From assembly GCF_014652235.1 (NCBI RefSeq), contig NZ_BMYK01000004.1, positions 413,776 to 477,775 on the forward strand: DNA of 64,000 nt, in the 5' to 3' direction. Shown one piece after another: positions 32,435-40,156 of this stretch (position 1 is the stretch's first letter; the number at the start of each line of letters is the position of its first letter). The notes beneath the pieces are model-generated. The model was given only the letters and a program-made list of their open reading frames with translations, was not told the origin of the DNA and searched no databases. The translations under genes and the position numbers were made by a program. This DNA comes from Pseudorhodoferax aquiterrae. Lineage in GTDB: Bacteria; Pseudomonadota; Gammaproteobacteria; Burkholderiales; Burkholderiaceae_C.

Positions 32435-32851
32435 CTACCAGCTGGTCACGTCCGCCGCGTCGCCGCTGCCGCCGGCCTGGCCGTCCTTGCCCAGCGAGTA
32501 CAGGTCGAACTCGCCGTGCTGGCCGGGCGACTTGTAGAGGTAGGGCCGGCCCCAGGGATCGGGCGGCACGCCTTTTTGCAGGTAGGGGCCGTCCCAGCGG
32601 GCCACGCCGGTGGGGCGCGCGGTCAGCGCGGCCAGGCCCTGCTCGTCGCTGGGGTACTGGCCCACGTCGAGCCGGTAGGTGTTGAGCGCGCTGGTCAGCG
32701 CGGCGATCTGCGCCTGCGCGGCGCGCACCTCGGACTTGCCGACCTGCGAGAAGTAGCGCGGCGCCACGTAGGCGGCCAGGAGGCCGATGATGACCATGAC
32801 GACGAGCAGCTCGAGCAACGTGAAGCCGCGGGGCCGGCGGTGGGCGGGCAT
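32435..32851 (-). CDS. gspG: Major pseudopilin GspG
   Basis: Main pseudopilus subunit, 138 residues. A short leader ends in RPRG, then FTLLELLVVMVIIGLLAAYV with Glu at mature position 5, APRYFSQVGKSEVRAAQAQI, and the calcium-site C-terminus (YPSDEQGLAALTARPTGVAR, DPWGRPYLYKSPGQHGEFDL, YSLGKDGQAGGSGDAADVTSW), the conserved GspG ending. It is the first gene of the secretion operon and starts 53 bp after the iclR2 stop on the same strand, with no terminator seen between. Confidence 0.95.
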   Translation of the reverse strand: MPAHRRPRGFTLLELLVVMVIIGLLAAYVAPRYFSQVGKSEVRAAQAQIAALTSALNTYRLDVGQYPSDEQGLAALTARPTGVARWDGPYLQKGVPPDPWGRPYLYKSPGQHGEFDLYSLGKDGQAGGSGDAADVTSW

Positions 32852-32904
32852 GGGGTTGGGTCTCCAGGTGGTGCGGCCTGCGGTGCCGCGCAGGGGCAGC
32901 GCGC

Positions 32905-33699
32905 TCACCGCGCTGCTCCCGGGCGGCGCGCAAGGATGGGCGAGGCGGCCGTGGCCAGCGCCAATTCCTCGGCCGCGGCCAGCAGCGGCGCGGCCAGTTC
33001 CTCCATGCGCCGCGCGTCCAGGCGGATGGACGGCCCGGCGATGGTGATCACGCCCGTGGCCGCCTCGCCGCGCCGGCGCACCGGCGCGGCCATGGCGCTC
33101 ATGCCGGGCGCATACATCTCGTGCATCTGCGAGACGCCGCGCACGCGGTCCTGCGCCAGCAGGTCGACCACGGCCTTCCAGCCGGTCGGCGCGTGCGGCC
33201 CGTAGTCGCGCGGCTCGCCGAAACCCTGGCGGACGATGAGTTCCAGCGCGCGCTCCTCGGACAGCGTCATGAGCCAGGCGTGGCCGGCCGCGCTGCACGA
33301 CAGACGCACGTCGATGCCCATGTCGGGGTCGTAGCGCAGGCCGAAGCGCGCGCCCTGGGCCTTGGCCACGAAGGTCAGCCGGTCGCCGTCGACGATGGCC
33401 AGGCGCACGAGTTCGCCGCTGGTCTCGGCGAGCCGGTCGATGATGGGCTGGGCCAGCTCGACAATGCCCGAGCCGCCCAGGTAGGACAGGCCCAGCGCCG
33501 CCAGCTTGGTGGTCAATGCGTAATCGCCATGCTCGCGTGTCTGGCGCACGTAGCCGCAGCGCACCAGGTCGCTGAGCAGGCGGTGGCAGGCCGACAGCGG
33601 CAGCGCCAGCTCCTCGGCCATGGTCGACAGGGTCTTGCCTGTCGGGCGCATGGCCAGGTATTCCAGGATGGTCAGGGAACGTTCCAGCGTGCTTGCCAT
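32905..33699 (-). CDS. IclR-family transcriptional regulator 2
   Basis: Predicted 264-residue paralog of the regulator at 15130. Winged helix LERSLTILEYLAMRPTGKTL and LPLSACHRLLSDLVRCGYV; effector domain with DGDRLTFVAKAQG, CSAAGHAWLMTLSEER and GVITIAGPSIRLD. Residues in the recognition helix are nearly the same in both, so they probably bind the same box. It is divergent from the second TRAP module and upstream of the secretion operon, so read-through would make it the first gene of that operon. Confidence 0.9.
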   Translation of the reverse strand: MASTLERSLTILEYLAMRPTGKTLSTMAEELALPLSACHRLLSDLVRCGYVRQTREHGDYALTTKLAALGLSYLGGSGIVELAQPIIDRLAETSGELVRLAIVDGDRLTFVAKAQGARFGLRYDPDMGIDVRLSCSAAGHAWLMTLSEERALELIVRQGFGEPRDYGPHAPTGWKAVVDLLAQDRVRGVSQMHEMYAPGMSAMAAPVRRRGEAATGVITIAGPSIRLDARRMEELAAPLLAAAEELALATAASPILARRPGAAR

Positions 33700-33733
33700 G
33701 CGCCGGATTGTTGTTCGGAAGCGCCTTCTTGTT

Positions 33734-33766
33734 TGGAAGGGTTTTCCTTAATGGAAAAGATTTCCT
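33734..33766 (+). promoter_or_regulatory. Pair of IclR-type boxes between iclR2 and the second TRAP operon
   Basis: TGGAAGGGTTTTCCT (33734-33748) and TGGAAAAGATTTCCT (33752-33766) start 18 bp apart in the 117-bp divergent promoter region, similar to the 17-bp spacing before the PQQ gene. A half-matching third element with CGGAA lies just upstream. Both directions (iclR2 plus gsp genes, and dctP) could be controlled here. Confidence 0.65.
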
Positions 33767-33816
33767 AGAAATTTAGCATTGCCGCATTCCACCACCCATC
33801 CCCGAGAGGAGCACCC

Positions 33817-34833
33817 GTGAATCCCTTGTTCCGCAGCGTCCTGGCCACGGCCGCGAGCGCCGTGCTGGCTTTGTCCGCCACCGCCCCCCTGGCCCAGGAC
33901 TTCCAGGAGCGCACCATCAAGTTCGGCCACCTGAACAACACCGACCACCCGGTGAGCTTCGGCGTCAAGCGCTTCTCCGAACTGCTGGCGGCCAAGACGG
34001 GCGGCAAGTTCAAGGTGCAGGAGTTTCCGTCCAACCAGCTCGGCAACGAGATGCAGCAGCAGTCCGCGCTGCAGGGCGGCGTGCAGGAAATGTCGGCCCC
34101 GGCCACGACCTCGCTGGCCGGCATCGTCAAGGAGTTCGGCCTGGTGGACTTCCCGTTCGCGGTGTCCACCTTCGAGCAAGCCGATGCGCTGCTGGACGGC
34201 CCGCTGGGCCTGGCGCTGATCGCGCGGCTGCCGGAGAAGGGCCTGGTCGCGCTGGGCTACTGGGACCTGGGCTTTCGCAACGTCACCAACAGCAAGCGGC
34301 CCATCGCCAAGGCCGAGGACCTGGAAGGCCTCAAGCTGCGCGTGATCCCGAACCCGGTGTTCCTCGAATCGTTCAAGGCCTTCAAGGCCAACCCCGTGCC
34401 CATGCCCTTCGCCGAGCTGTACGGCGCGCTGGAGGCCAAGGCCGTGGACGGCCAGGAGAACCCCTTCGCCGTGATCCTGTCGAACAAGTTCTTCGAGGTG
34501 AACAAGTTCGTCAGCGCCACCAACCACGTCTACGCCGCCAACATCGTGCTGGTCAGCAAGCGCTTCTGGGACAAGCTCTCGCCGGCCGAGCAGAAGGCCA
34601 TGCACGAAGCGGCCGACGAGGCCCGCCGCTACCAGCGCCAGGTCAGCCGCGCCGCCGCGCAGAAGGCCGTGGGCGAGCTGCAGGCCAAGGGCATGCAGTA
34701 CAACACCATCGCCCCGGCCGAGCAGGCCCGCATGGGCGCCATCGTCAAGCCGGTGCTGGAGAAGTTCGCCAGCAGCTACGACCCCGCCATCGTCAAGCTC
34801 TACAACGACGAGCTGGCCAAGGTCCGCAAGTGA
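33817..34833 (+). CDS. dctP: TRAP transporter periplasmic binding protein (DctP), second module
   Basis: Periplasmic receptor of 338 residues with signal peptide LATAASAVLALSATAPLAQ. The DctP blocks IKFGHLNNTDHPVSFGVKRF, KRPIAKAEDLEGLKLRVIPN (substrate-carboxylate arginine) and ELYGALEAKAVDGQENP are intact. GTG 33817 is preceded by GAGGAG. Compared with the first module's receptor the ends are diverged, while the hinge block around GFRNVTNSKRPI is almost the same, so a related but not necessarily identical ligand is likely. Regulation by IclR2 is inferred from the upstream boxes. Confidence 0.93.
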   Translation: MNPLFRSVLATAASAVLALSATAPLAQDFQERTIKFGHLNNTDHPVSFGVKRFSELLAAKTGGKFKVQEFPSNQLGNEMQQQSALQGGVQEMSAPATTSLAGIVKEFGLVDFPFAVSTFEQADALLDGPLGLALIARLPEKGLVALGYWDLGFRNVTNSKRPIAKAEDLEGLKLRVIPNPVFLESFKAFKANPVPMPFAELYGALEAKAVDGQENPFAVILSNKFFEVNKFVSATNHVYAANIVLVSKRFWDKLSPAEQKAMHEAADEARRYQRQVSRAAAQKAVGELQAKGMQYNTIAPAEQARMGAIVKPVLEKFASSYDPAIVKLYNDELAKVRK

Positions 34834-34861
34834 AGTCCCCAAGCGCTCCGGAACACAAGAA

Positions 34862-35308
34862 ATGAAGATCCTCGTCCTGCACGGCCCCAACCTGAACCTG
34901 TTCGGCCGGCGCGAACCCCACATCTACGGCACCACCACGCTGGCGCAGATCAACGAGCAGTTGGCCACGCTGGCCGGCGAGCTCGGCGTCGAGCTGGCCA
35001 CGCTGCAGTCCAACCACGAAGGCGCGCTGGTCGACTTCCTGCACGCGCACATCGACACGGCCGCCGGCGCGCTGGTCAACCCGGCCGGGCTGACCCAGCA
35101 CGGCGTGCCGCTGCACGATGCGATCAAGGCCATGCCGTTCCCGGTGCTGGAAGTGCACATGTCCAACATCGCCGCGCGCGAGACCTGGCGTGCCCATTCC
35201 ATCATCTCGCCGGCGGTGAAGGCCACGATCCAGGGCCTGGGCCCGATGTCGTACCTTCTGGGCCTGCGCGGCGTCGTGGCGCTGGCGCAGAGCATCCAGA
35301 AGGCCTGA
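34862..35308 (+). CDS. aroQ: Type II 3-dehydroquinate dehydratase-like protein (AroQ), second copy, altered active site
   Basis: 148-residue AroQ homolog with NLFGRREPHIYG (Arg and catalytic Tyr22), SNHEG and EVHMSNIAARETWRAHS intact. The substrate-contacting His that follows the conserved Asn (His81 in Mycobacterium numbering) is Gln79 here (VNPAGLTQHG), next to a histidine. The neighbouring R-D-A is H-D-A. It may work with reduced or changed specificity. It sits between dctP and dctQ rather than after the transporter genes as in the first module. Confidence 0.82.
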   Translation: MKILVLHGPNLNLFGRREPHIYGTTTLAQINEQLATLAGELGVELATLQSNHEGALVDFLHAHIDTAAGALVNPAGLTQHGVPLHDAIKAMPFPVLEVHMSNIAARETWRAHSIISPAVKATIQGLGPMSYLLGLRGVVALAQSIQKA

Positions 35309-35312
35309 GCCC

Positions 35313-35843
35313 GTGCAGCGCGCGATCGACGGGCTCTTCAAGGGCTTGCAGTGGCTCATGGTGATCTGCATGGCCGTCATGGTGGTGCTGGTGTTCGGCA
35401 ACGTGGTGATGCGCTACGGCTTCAACTCCGGCCTGCTGCTGTCCGAAGAACTGTCGCGTTGGCTGTTCGTGTGGATGACCTTCCTGGGCGCCGTCGTGGC
35501 GTTGAACGAACGTGCCCACCTGGGCACCGATTCCTTGATCTCCAGGCTGCCGCCCGGCGGCAAGAAGCTGTGCCTGCTGCTCACGCTGCTGCTGATGCTC
35601 TTTCTGACATGGCTGGTCTTTCGCGGCTCGTACGAGCAGGTGAAGATCAACTGGGCCTCGACCAGCGCCGTCATGGAAGCCTCCATGGGTTACTTCTATG
35701 CCAGCGGCCTGGTGTTCTCGGTGCTGTCCGTCCCGGTGCTGCTGTTGCAGCTGTTCCGGCTCGTGACGGGCCGCATGAGCGAGGCTGAGCTCGTGAACAT
35801 CACCGAAAACGAAGACGTGCCGCACGGCGACGCAAAGGCTTGA
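35313..35843 (+). CDS. dctQ: TRAP transporter small membrane subunit (DctQ), second module
   Basis: 176-residue paralog of the DctQ at 7493, with matching helices (MAVMVVLVFGNVVMRYGFNS; EELSRWLFVWMTFLGAVVAL) and NERAHLGTDSL loop. GTG 35313 begins 4 bp after the aroQ stop. Unlike the first module, it does not overlap dctM: a 234-bp gap with terminal inverted repeats follows, starting at the last base of its stop codon. Confidence 0.92.
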   Translation: MQRAIDGLFKGLQWLMVICMAVMVVLVFGNVVMRYGFNSGLLLSEELSRWLFVWMTFLGAVVALNERAHLGTDSLISRLPPGGKKLCLLLTLLLMLFLTWLVFRGSYEQVKINWASTSAVMEASMGYFYASGLVFSVLSVPVLLLQLFRLVTGRMSEAELVNITENEDVPHGDAKA

Positions 35844-36063
35844 GAAGCTGTGAACGAACCCCTCACGACCACGCGAGGCCCGATGGCCAGTGGTGTTCAG
35901 CACCATCGCCGCGCCCAGGGCCTCGCCCTTCGGGCCGGGGCGCGCCAGGCCACATGCGGGCGTTGCAGGCCTTGCCCGGGCACGAGCCCGGGCGGCGGCC
36001 TGCGCCTACGCCTGCGGCCCGGCGCACCCCGTCGTGGCCGCGATCGGTTCATTCACAGCTTCT
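35843..36063. mobile_element. Possible MITE-like element with 18-bp terminal inverted repeats, between dctQ and dctM
   Basis: Left end AGAAGCTGTGAACGAACC (35843-35860) and right end GGTTCATTCACAGCTTCT (36046-36063) are inverted repeats matching at 17 of 18 positions. The 185 bp between are GC-rich and contain no supportable gene. No clear target duplication is seen. The homologous place in the first TRAP module has dctQ and dctM overlapping by 4 bp, so this looks like an insertion. The ends could instead be a regulatory dyad. Confidence 0.5.
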
Positions 36064-36077
36064 GAGGACTCGCCGAC

Positions 36078-37358
36078 ATGACCATCTTCATTTTCGTGGG
36101 CGCACTGCTGGCCGCCATGGCCATCGGCGTGCCGATCTCCTATGCGCTGCTGGCCAGCGGTGCCGCATTGATGTGGCATCTGGACATGTTCGATGCCCAG
36201 ATCCTGGCGCAGAACCTGCTCGAGGGGGCCAACAGCTTCCCGCTGCTGGCCGTGCCCTTCTTCATGCTGGCCGGCGAGATCATGAACGCGGGCGGCCTGT
36301 CGCGCCGCATCGTGCAGTTCGCGATGACCATGGTCGGCCACGTGCGGGGCGGCCTGGGCTACGTGTCCATCGCCGCAGCCATCATGATGGCCGCACTGTC
36401 CGGCTCGGCCGTGGCCGATGCCGCTGCGCTGGCGGCGCTGCTGCTGCCCATGATGGTGGCTGCCGGGCACGACAAGGCGCGCTCGGCCGGCCTGCTGTCG
36501 GCCGCCAGCATCATCGCGCCCGTGATCCCGCCGTCCATCGGCTTCGTGATCTTCGGCGTGGCGGCCAACGTGTCCATCTCCAAGCTGTTCCTGGCCGGCA
36601 TCGTGCCCGGTGTGTTGCTGGGCGTAGCGCTGTGCGTGACCTGGTGGATCCTGAGCCGGCGCGAGAACGTGCAGCCGCAGCCGCGCCGCAGCAGGGCAGA
36701 GATCTTCCTGGCATTCAAGGACGCGCTGTTCGCGCTCGGCCTGCCGGTGATCGTGATCGTCGGCCTGAAGTTCGGCGTGTTCACGCCGACCGAGGCCGCC
36801 GTGGTGGCCGCGGTGTACGCGCTGGTGGTGTCGGTCTGCGTCTACGGGGAACTCAAGCTGAACCAGTTGTTCGGCCTGTTCCTGGCGGCCTCCAAGACCA
36901 CGGCGGTGGTCATGTTCCTGGTGGCCGGCGCCATGGTCAGCGCCTGGCTCATCACGGTGGCGCAACTGCCCGACCAGGTGGTTTCCTTGCTGCAGCCGCT
37001 GCTGGACAACCCGCGTGTGCTGATGGCCGCCATCATGTTGCTGGTGATGGTCGTGGGCACGGCGCTGGACATGACGCCCACCATCCTGATCCTAACGCCG
37101 GTGCTGATGCCCATCGTCAAGGCCGCGGGCATCGATCCGGTCTACTTCGGCGTGCTGTTCATCATGAACAACGCCATCGGGCTGATCACGCCGCCCGTGG
37201 GCGTGGTGCTCAACACCGTGGCCGGCGTCGGCAAGATCAGCATGGACCAGGTGACCAAAGGGGTCTGGCCCTTCATGGTCGCGCAGTTCATTCTGATGTT
37301 CCTGATGGTCCTGTTCCCCGCGCTCGTGATCGTTCCGGCACGCTGGTTCGCCGGCTGA
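36078..37358 (+). CDS. dctM: TRAP transporter large permease subunit (DctM), second module
   Basis: 426-residue paralog of the DctM at 8017, same length, with PVIPPSIGFVIFGVAANVSI, FTPTEAAVVAAVYALVVSV and NNAIGLITPPVG conserved. GAGG precedes ATG 36078 at a normal distance, so translation can restart after the inserted 234-bp segment. Most substitutions relative to the first copy are conservative changes within helices. Confidence 0.94.
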   Translation: MTIFIFVGALLAAMAIGVPISYALLASGAALMWHLDMFDAQILAQNLLEGANSFPLLAVPFFMLAGEIMNAGGLSRRIVQFAMTMVGHVRGGLGYVSIAAAIMMAALSGSAVADAAALAALLLPMMVAAGHDKARSAGLLSAASIIAPVIPPSIGFVIFGVAANVSISKLFLAGIVPGVLLGVALCVTWWILSRRENVQPQPRRSRAEIFLAFKDALFALGLPVIVIVGLKFGVFTPTEAAVVAAVYALVVSVCVYGELKLNQLFGLFLAASKTTAVVMFLVAGAMVSAWLITVAQLPDQVVSLLQPLLDNPRVLMAAIMLLVMVVGTALDMTPTILILTPVLMPIVKAAGIDPVYFGVLFIMNNAIGLITPPVGVVLNTVAGVGKISMDQVTKGVWPFMVAQFILMFLMVLFPALVIVPARWFAG

Positions 37359-37403
37359 TGGCCGGCTGCGCAGGCGTCGTGCGATGCAGCGCGGCCAGCC
37401 ATC
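37357..37403 (+). terminator. Stem-loop after the second TRAP operon
   Basis: GATGGCCGGCTGC (37357-37369) pairs with GCGGCCAGCCATC (37391-37403) with one mismatch and one wobble. It starts at the dctM stop; no T-run follows. The remaining gap up to 37547 shows no gene or other element. Confidence 0.45.
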
Positions 37404-37547
37404 GCTGAGAACGAAGGGTTGCAGCAGGGCGGTGACGGCGCCAGCGCGCTGGCTGGCGGGGTGACTGCGGTCATGCCGGCGCTCAAAACACATAACTTCC
37501 ACCATCTTGCAGATGCGATGGGCTCGCAATGGTGGTTTCATCGCGGC

Positions 37548-37766
37548 ATGTCCATCACCCGCCTTGTGTCCCTCTGCTGCCTGCTGCTGTTCGCCAGCGC
37601 GACAGCCGCGGTCGTGCTGCTGCCCGAGGTGCCGGCTGCTGCTCTCGGCTGGCGCATGCCGGAGCCCCCGTTCGGCGCACTGCTGTTCGCGCTGGCCTGT
37701 GCGCTGGTGCTGACCCTGGGCCGAGCTTCGGTGCCCCCGGCGCGCCGCGAGCCGTCGGGCGACTGA
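37548..37766 (+). CDS. Possible small membrane protein, unknown
   Basis: An open frame of 72 residues, starting MSITRLVSLCCLLLFASATA, has two hydrophobic stretches (CLLLFASATAAVVLLP and FGALLFALACALVLTL) and a charged end. There is no good ribosome-binding site, and the surrounding DNA is coding-like in several frames, so it may not be real. An upstream in-frame start at 37419 would add a segment without coding character. Confidence 0.3.
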   Translation: MSITRLVSLCCLLLFASATAAVVLLPEVPAAALGWRMPEPPFGALLFALACALVLTLGRASVPPARREPSGD

Positions 37767-37856
37767 CGCCCATCTGCGCTGCGCCTCGTCAAACCTGACG
37801 ATGCGCCGGGCCTGCCCGCCTGGTGTGATGGCGGCTCCCCATCCAAGGAGTCGCCC

Positions 37857-39134
37857 ATGCCGTCATCTGTCCGCTTCGCCCTCGCGGGCCTGTGCCTTGC
37901 GGCCGCCGTGCCGGCGCAGGCCGAGATCGTCATCACCACCCCGTTCATGAACTTCGAGACGCGTGCGCAGAACACGCTGGGCTTTCTCGAAGGCGCCTAC
38001 GTGCGCTTCGGCGCCAACTCGGTCGTGGACAGCGCCACCGGCAGCCCGGCCGGCATCAGCGGCGTGGCCAGCACCATCGACGTGTTCGGCGGGGGTCTGG
38101 TCGAGCGCACGGTCAACGCCAACCCCGGTCCCAGCATTCCCAACTTCTTCTCGCGCTACCTGACGCTGCCGACCAGCGGCGCGCTGCACCCCAACCTGTT
38201 CCAGCCCTGGACGCTGCGCTTCAGCAAGGGCAACGAGAGCGCGAGCGCCCAGGTGCAACTGCCGGCCGGCGCGCGGCCCATCGGCTTCGTCAACAGCATC
38301 GCGCTGGCCGGCACGGCCGCGGCGCCGACCTTCAGCTGGACGCCGCCCGCGCAGGACCAGGTGCAGGGCTACCGCGTGAACATCTTCGACCGCAGCCTCG
38401 TCAACAACGACCCGAGCAAGGGCCCGCTCAGCAACGGCCAGGTCATGAGCCGCGACCTGCAGACGCCCAGCTACACGGTCGATCCGGCGCACTTCACGGT
38501 GCCCGGCTATGCCTTCGAATTCGGCAAGCAGTACACCATCGAGATCTCGGCGCTGCAGACGCGCGATGGCAGCACACGCACCAACAACAGCAACCTGCAA
38601 TCCGTGGCGCGGGTCTATGCGGAGTTCACGCCGACCGAGACCGGCGGCCAACAGGTGCAGCTGCCCGCGGTGCGGGCCGACGGCGCCTTCGAGTTCAATT
38701 TCGCCGTGGCGGTCAACACCACCTACTACATCGATCCGCTGGTCGCGGTCGGCTACGACTACCAGATCGGCGCGGGCGACCCGAACTTCCGCAGCGTGGT
38801 GCTGCCCAGCGACGTGGGCGACGGTCTGTACGACCTGTGGCTGTGGAACGGTAGCGACTGGTGGCTGGTCGCGCCGGACTGGTTGGGCGGCAGGACCTTC
38901 GACTTCGGACTGGCGGGCGTGGACCGCTTCCGCGTCACCGGCATCGAGGCCGGCGCCGGCCTGGACCCTGGCGACACCACGGCCTTCGTCACCGGCGTCG
39001 CCTTCACGGGCGACGGCCGCTTCACCGGCACGCAGACGCCGCTCACACAGGAGGTGCCCGAGCCGCCGGCGGCGGCGCTGCTCTTCGCGGGACTGGCGGC
39101 GCTGGCGCTGCGGCGACGCCAACTCAACGGTTGA
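37857..39134 (+). CDS. PEP-CTERM surface/secreted protein 3
   Basis: Predicted 425-residue exported protein: signal peptide [18 protein letters not shown], a large beta-rich body including a fibronectin-like stretch ([34 protein letters not shown]), then [20 protein letters not shown] and a basic end, the PEP-CTERM signal. CCAAGGAG precedes the ATG. No IclR box was seen upstream, so it may not belong to the nearby regulon. Its last 11 bp overlap the convergent oxidoreductase gene. Confidence 0.85.
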   Translation: MPSSVRFALAGLCLAAAVPAQAEIVITTPFMNFETRAQNTLGFLEGAYVRFGANSVVDSATGSPAGISGVASTIDVFGGGLVERTVNANPGPSIPNFFSRYLTLPTSGALHPNLFQPWTLRFSKGNESASAQVQLPAGARPIGFVNSIALAGTAAAPTFSWTPPAQDQVQGYRVNIFDRSLVNNDPSKGPLSNGQVMSRDLQTPSYTVDPAHFTVPGYAFEFGKQYTIEISALQTRDGSTRTNNSNLQSVARVYAEFTPTETGGQQVQLPAVRADGAFEFNFAVAVNTTYYIDPLVAVGYDYQIGAGDPNFRSVVLPSDVGDGLYDLWLWNGSDWWLVAPDWLGGRTFDFGLAGVDRFRVTGIEAGAGLDPGDTTAFVTGVAFTGDGRFTGTQTPLTQEVPEPPAAALLFAGLAALALRRRQLNG

Positions 39135-40107
39135 CGTCGACCACGAGCCGGCCACGCACGCGGCCGGCCAGGATGTCGGTGCCGGCCTGCACGGCCTCAT
39201 CCAGACCGATCTCGGTCGTGAGCGCGTCCAGCTTCGCCAGGTCCAGGTCACGCGCGAGCCGTTCCCAGGCCGGCATGCGCACCGAGGGCTTGGCCATCAC
39301 GCTGTCGATGCCGTACAGCGTGATCCCGCGCAGGATGAAGGGCGCCACGGACGCCGGGAAGTCCAGGCCCTGCGCCAGGCCGCAGGCGGCCACGGCGCCG
39401 CCGTAGCGCGTCTGCGCGCAGGCGTTGGCCAGCGTGTGGCTGCCGACCGAGTCGACCACGGCGGCCCAGCGCTCCTTGCCGAGCGGCTTGCCTGGCGCCG
39501 AGAGTTCGGCCCGGTCCATCACCTCGGCCGCGCCGAGCGCCTGCAGGTGCGCGGCCTCGCCGGTGCGGCCGGTGGAGGCGACGACGCGGTGACCCAGCCC
39601 GGCCAGCAGCGTGATGGCCACGCTGCCCACGCCGCCGTTGGCGCCCGTGACCAGCACGTCGCCCATGCCGGGCGCCAGGCCGTGACGCTCCAGCGCCAGC
39701 ACGCACAGCATGGCGGTGTAGCCGGCCGTGCCGATGGCCATGGCCTGGCGCGTGGTCAGGCCCTCGGGCAGCGGCACCAGCCAGTCGGCCTTGACGCGCG
39801 CCTTCTGCGCCAGGCCGCCCGAGTGCGTCTCGCCCACGCCCCAGCCGTTCAGCACCACGCGGTCGCCGGCCTTGAAGCGCGCGTCTTCGCTGGCCTCGAC
39901 CGTGCCGGCGAAGTCGATGCCCGCGTGCAGCGGAAACTTGCGCACCACGGGCGACTTGCCCGTGATGGCCAGTCCGTCCTTGTAGTTGATGGTGGAGTAC
40001 TCCACCCGCACCAGCACCTCGCCGTCGGGCAGCGCGGCCTCGTCGACCTGCTGCACGCCGGCACGGTAGCCGGCGTCGTCCTTCTCGATCACCAGAGCCT
40101 TGAACAT
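39124..40107 (-). CDS. acuI: NADPH-dependent acrylyl-CoA reductase AcuI/YhdH-type oxidoreductase (MDR family)
   Basis: Medium-chain dehydrogenase/reductase of 327 residues, without structural zinc site. It begins [20 protein letters not shown] as AcuI/YhdH proteins do, with [35 protein letters not shown], the cofactor motif [20 protein letters not shown], and [13 protein letters not shown]. The family reduces acryloyl-CoA to propionyl-CoA in detoxification. It appears to stand alone between a PEP-CTERM gene and a TRAP operon. Confidence 0.88.
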   Translation of the reverse strand: MFKALVIEKDDAGYRAGVQQVDEAALPDGEVLVRVEYSTINYKDGLAITGKSPVVRKFPLHAGIDFAGTVEASEDARFKAGDRVVLNGWGVGETHSGGLAQKARVKADWLVPLPEGLTTRQAMAIGTAGYTAMLCVLALERHGLAPGMGDVLVTGANGGVGSVAITLLAGLGHRVVASTGRTGEAAHLQALGAAEVMDRAELSAPGKPLGKERWAAVVDSVGSHTLANACAQTRYGGAVAACGLAQGLDFPASVAPFILRGITLYGIDSVMAKPSVRMPAWERLARDLDLAKLDALTTEIGLDEAVQAGTDILAGRVRGRLVVDVNR

Positions 40108-40156
40108 GGCATGACCTCCTGCGGCGCATTCTGACCGCAGGGCGGCGCCGGCCGTG

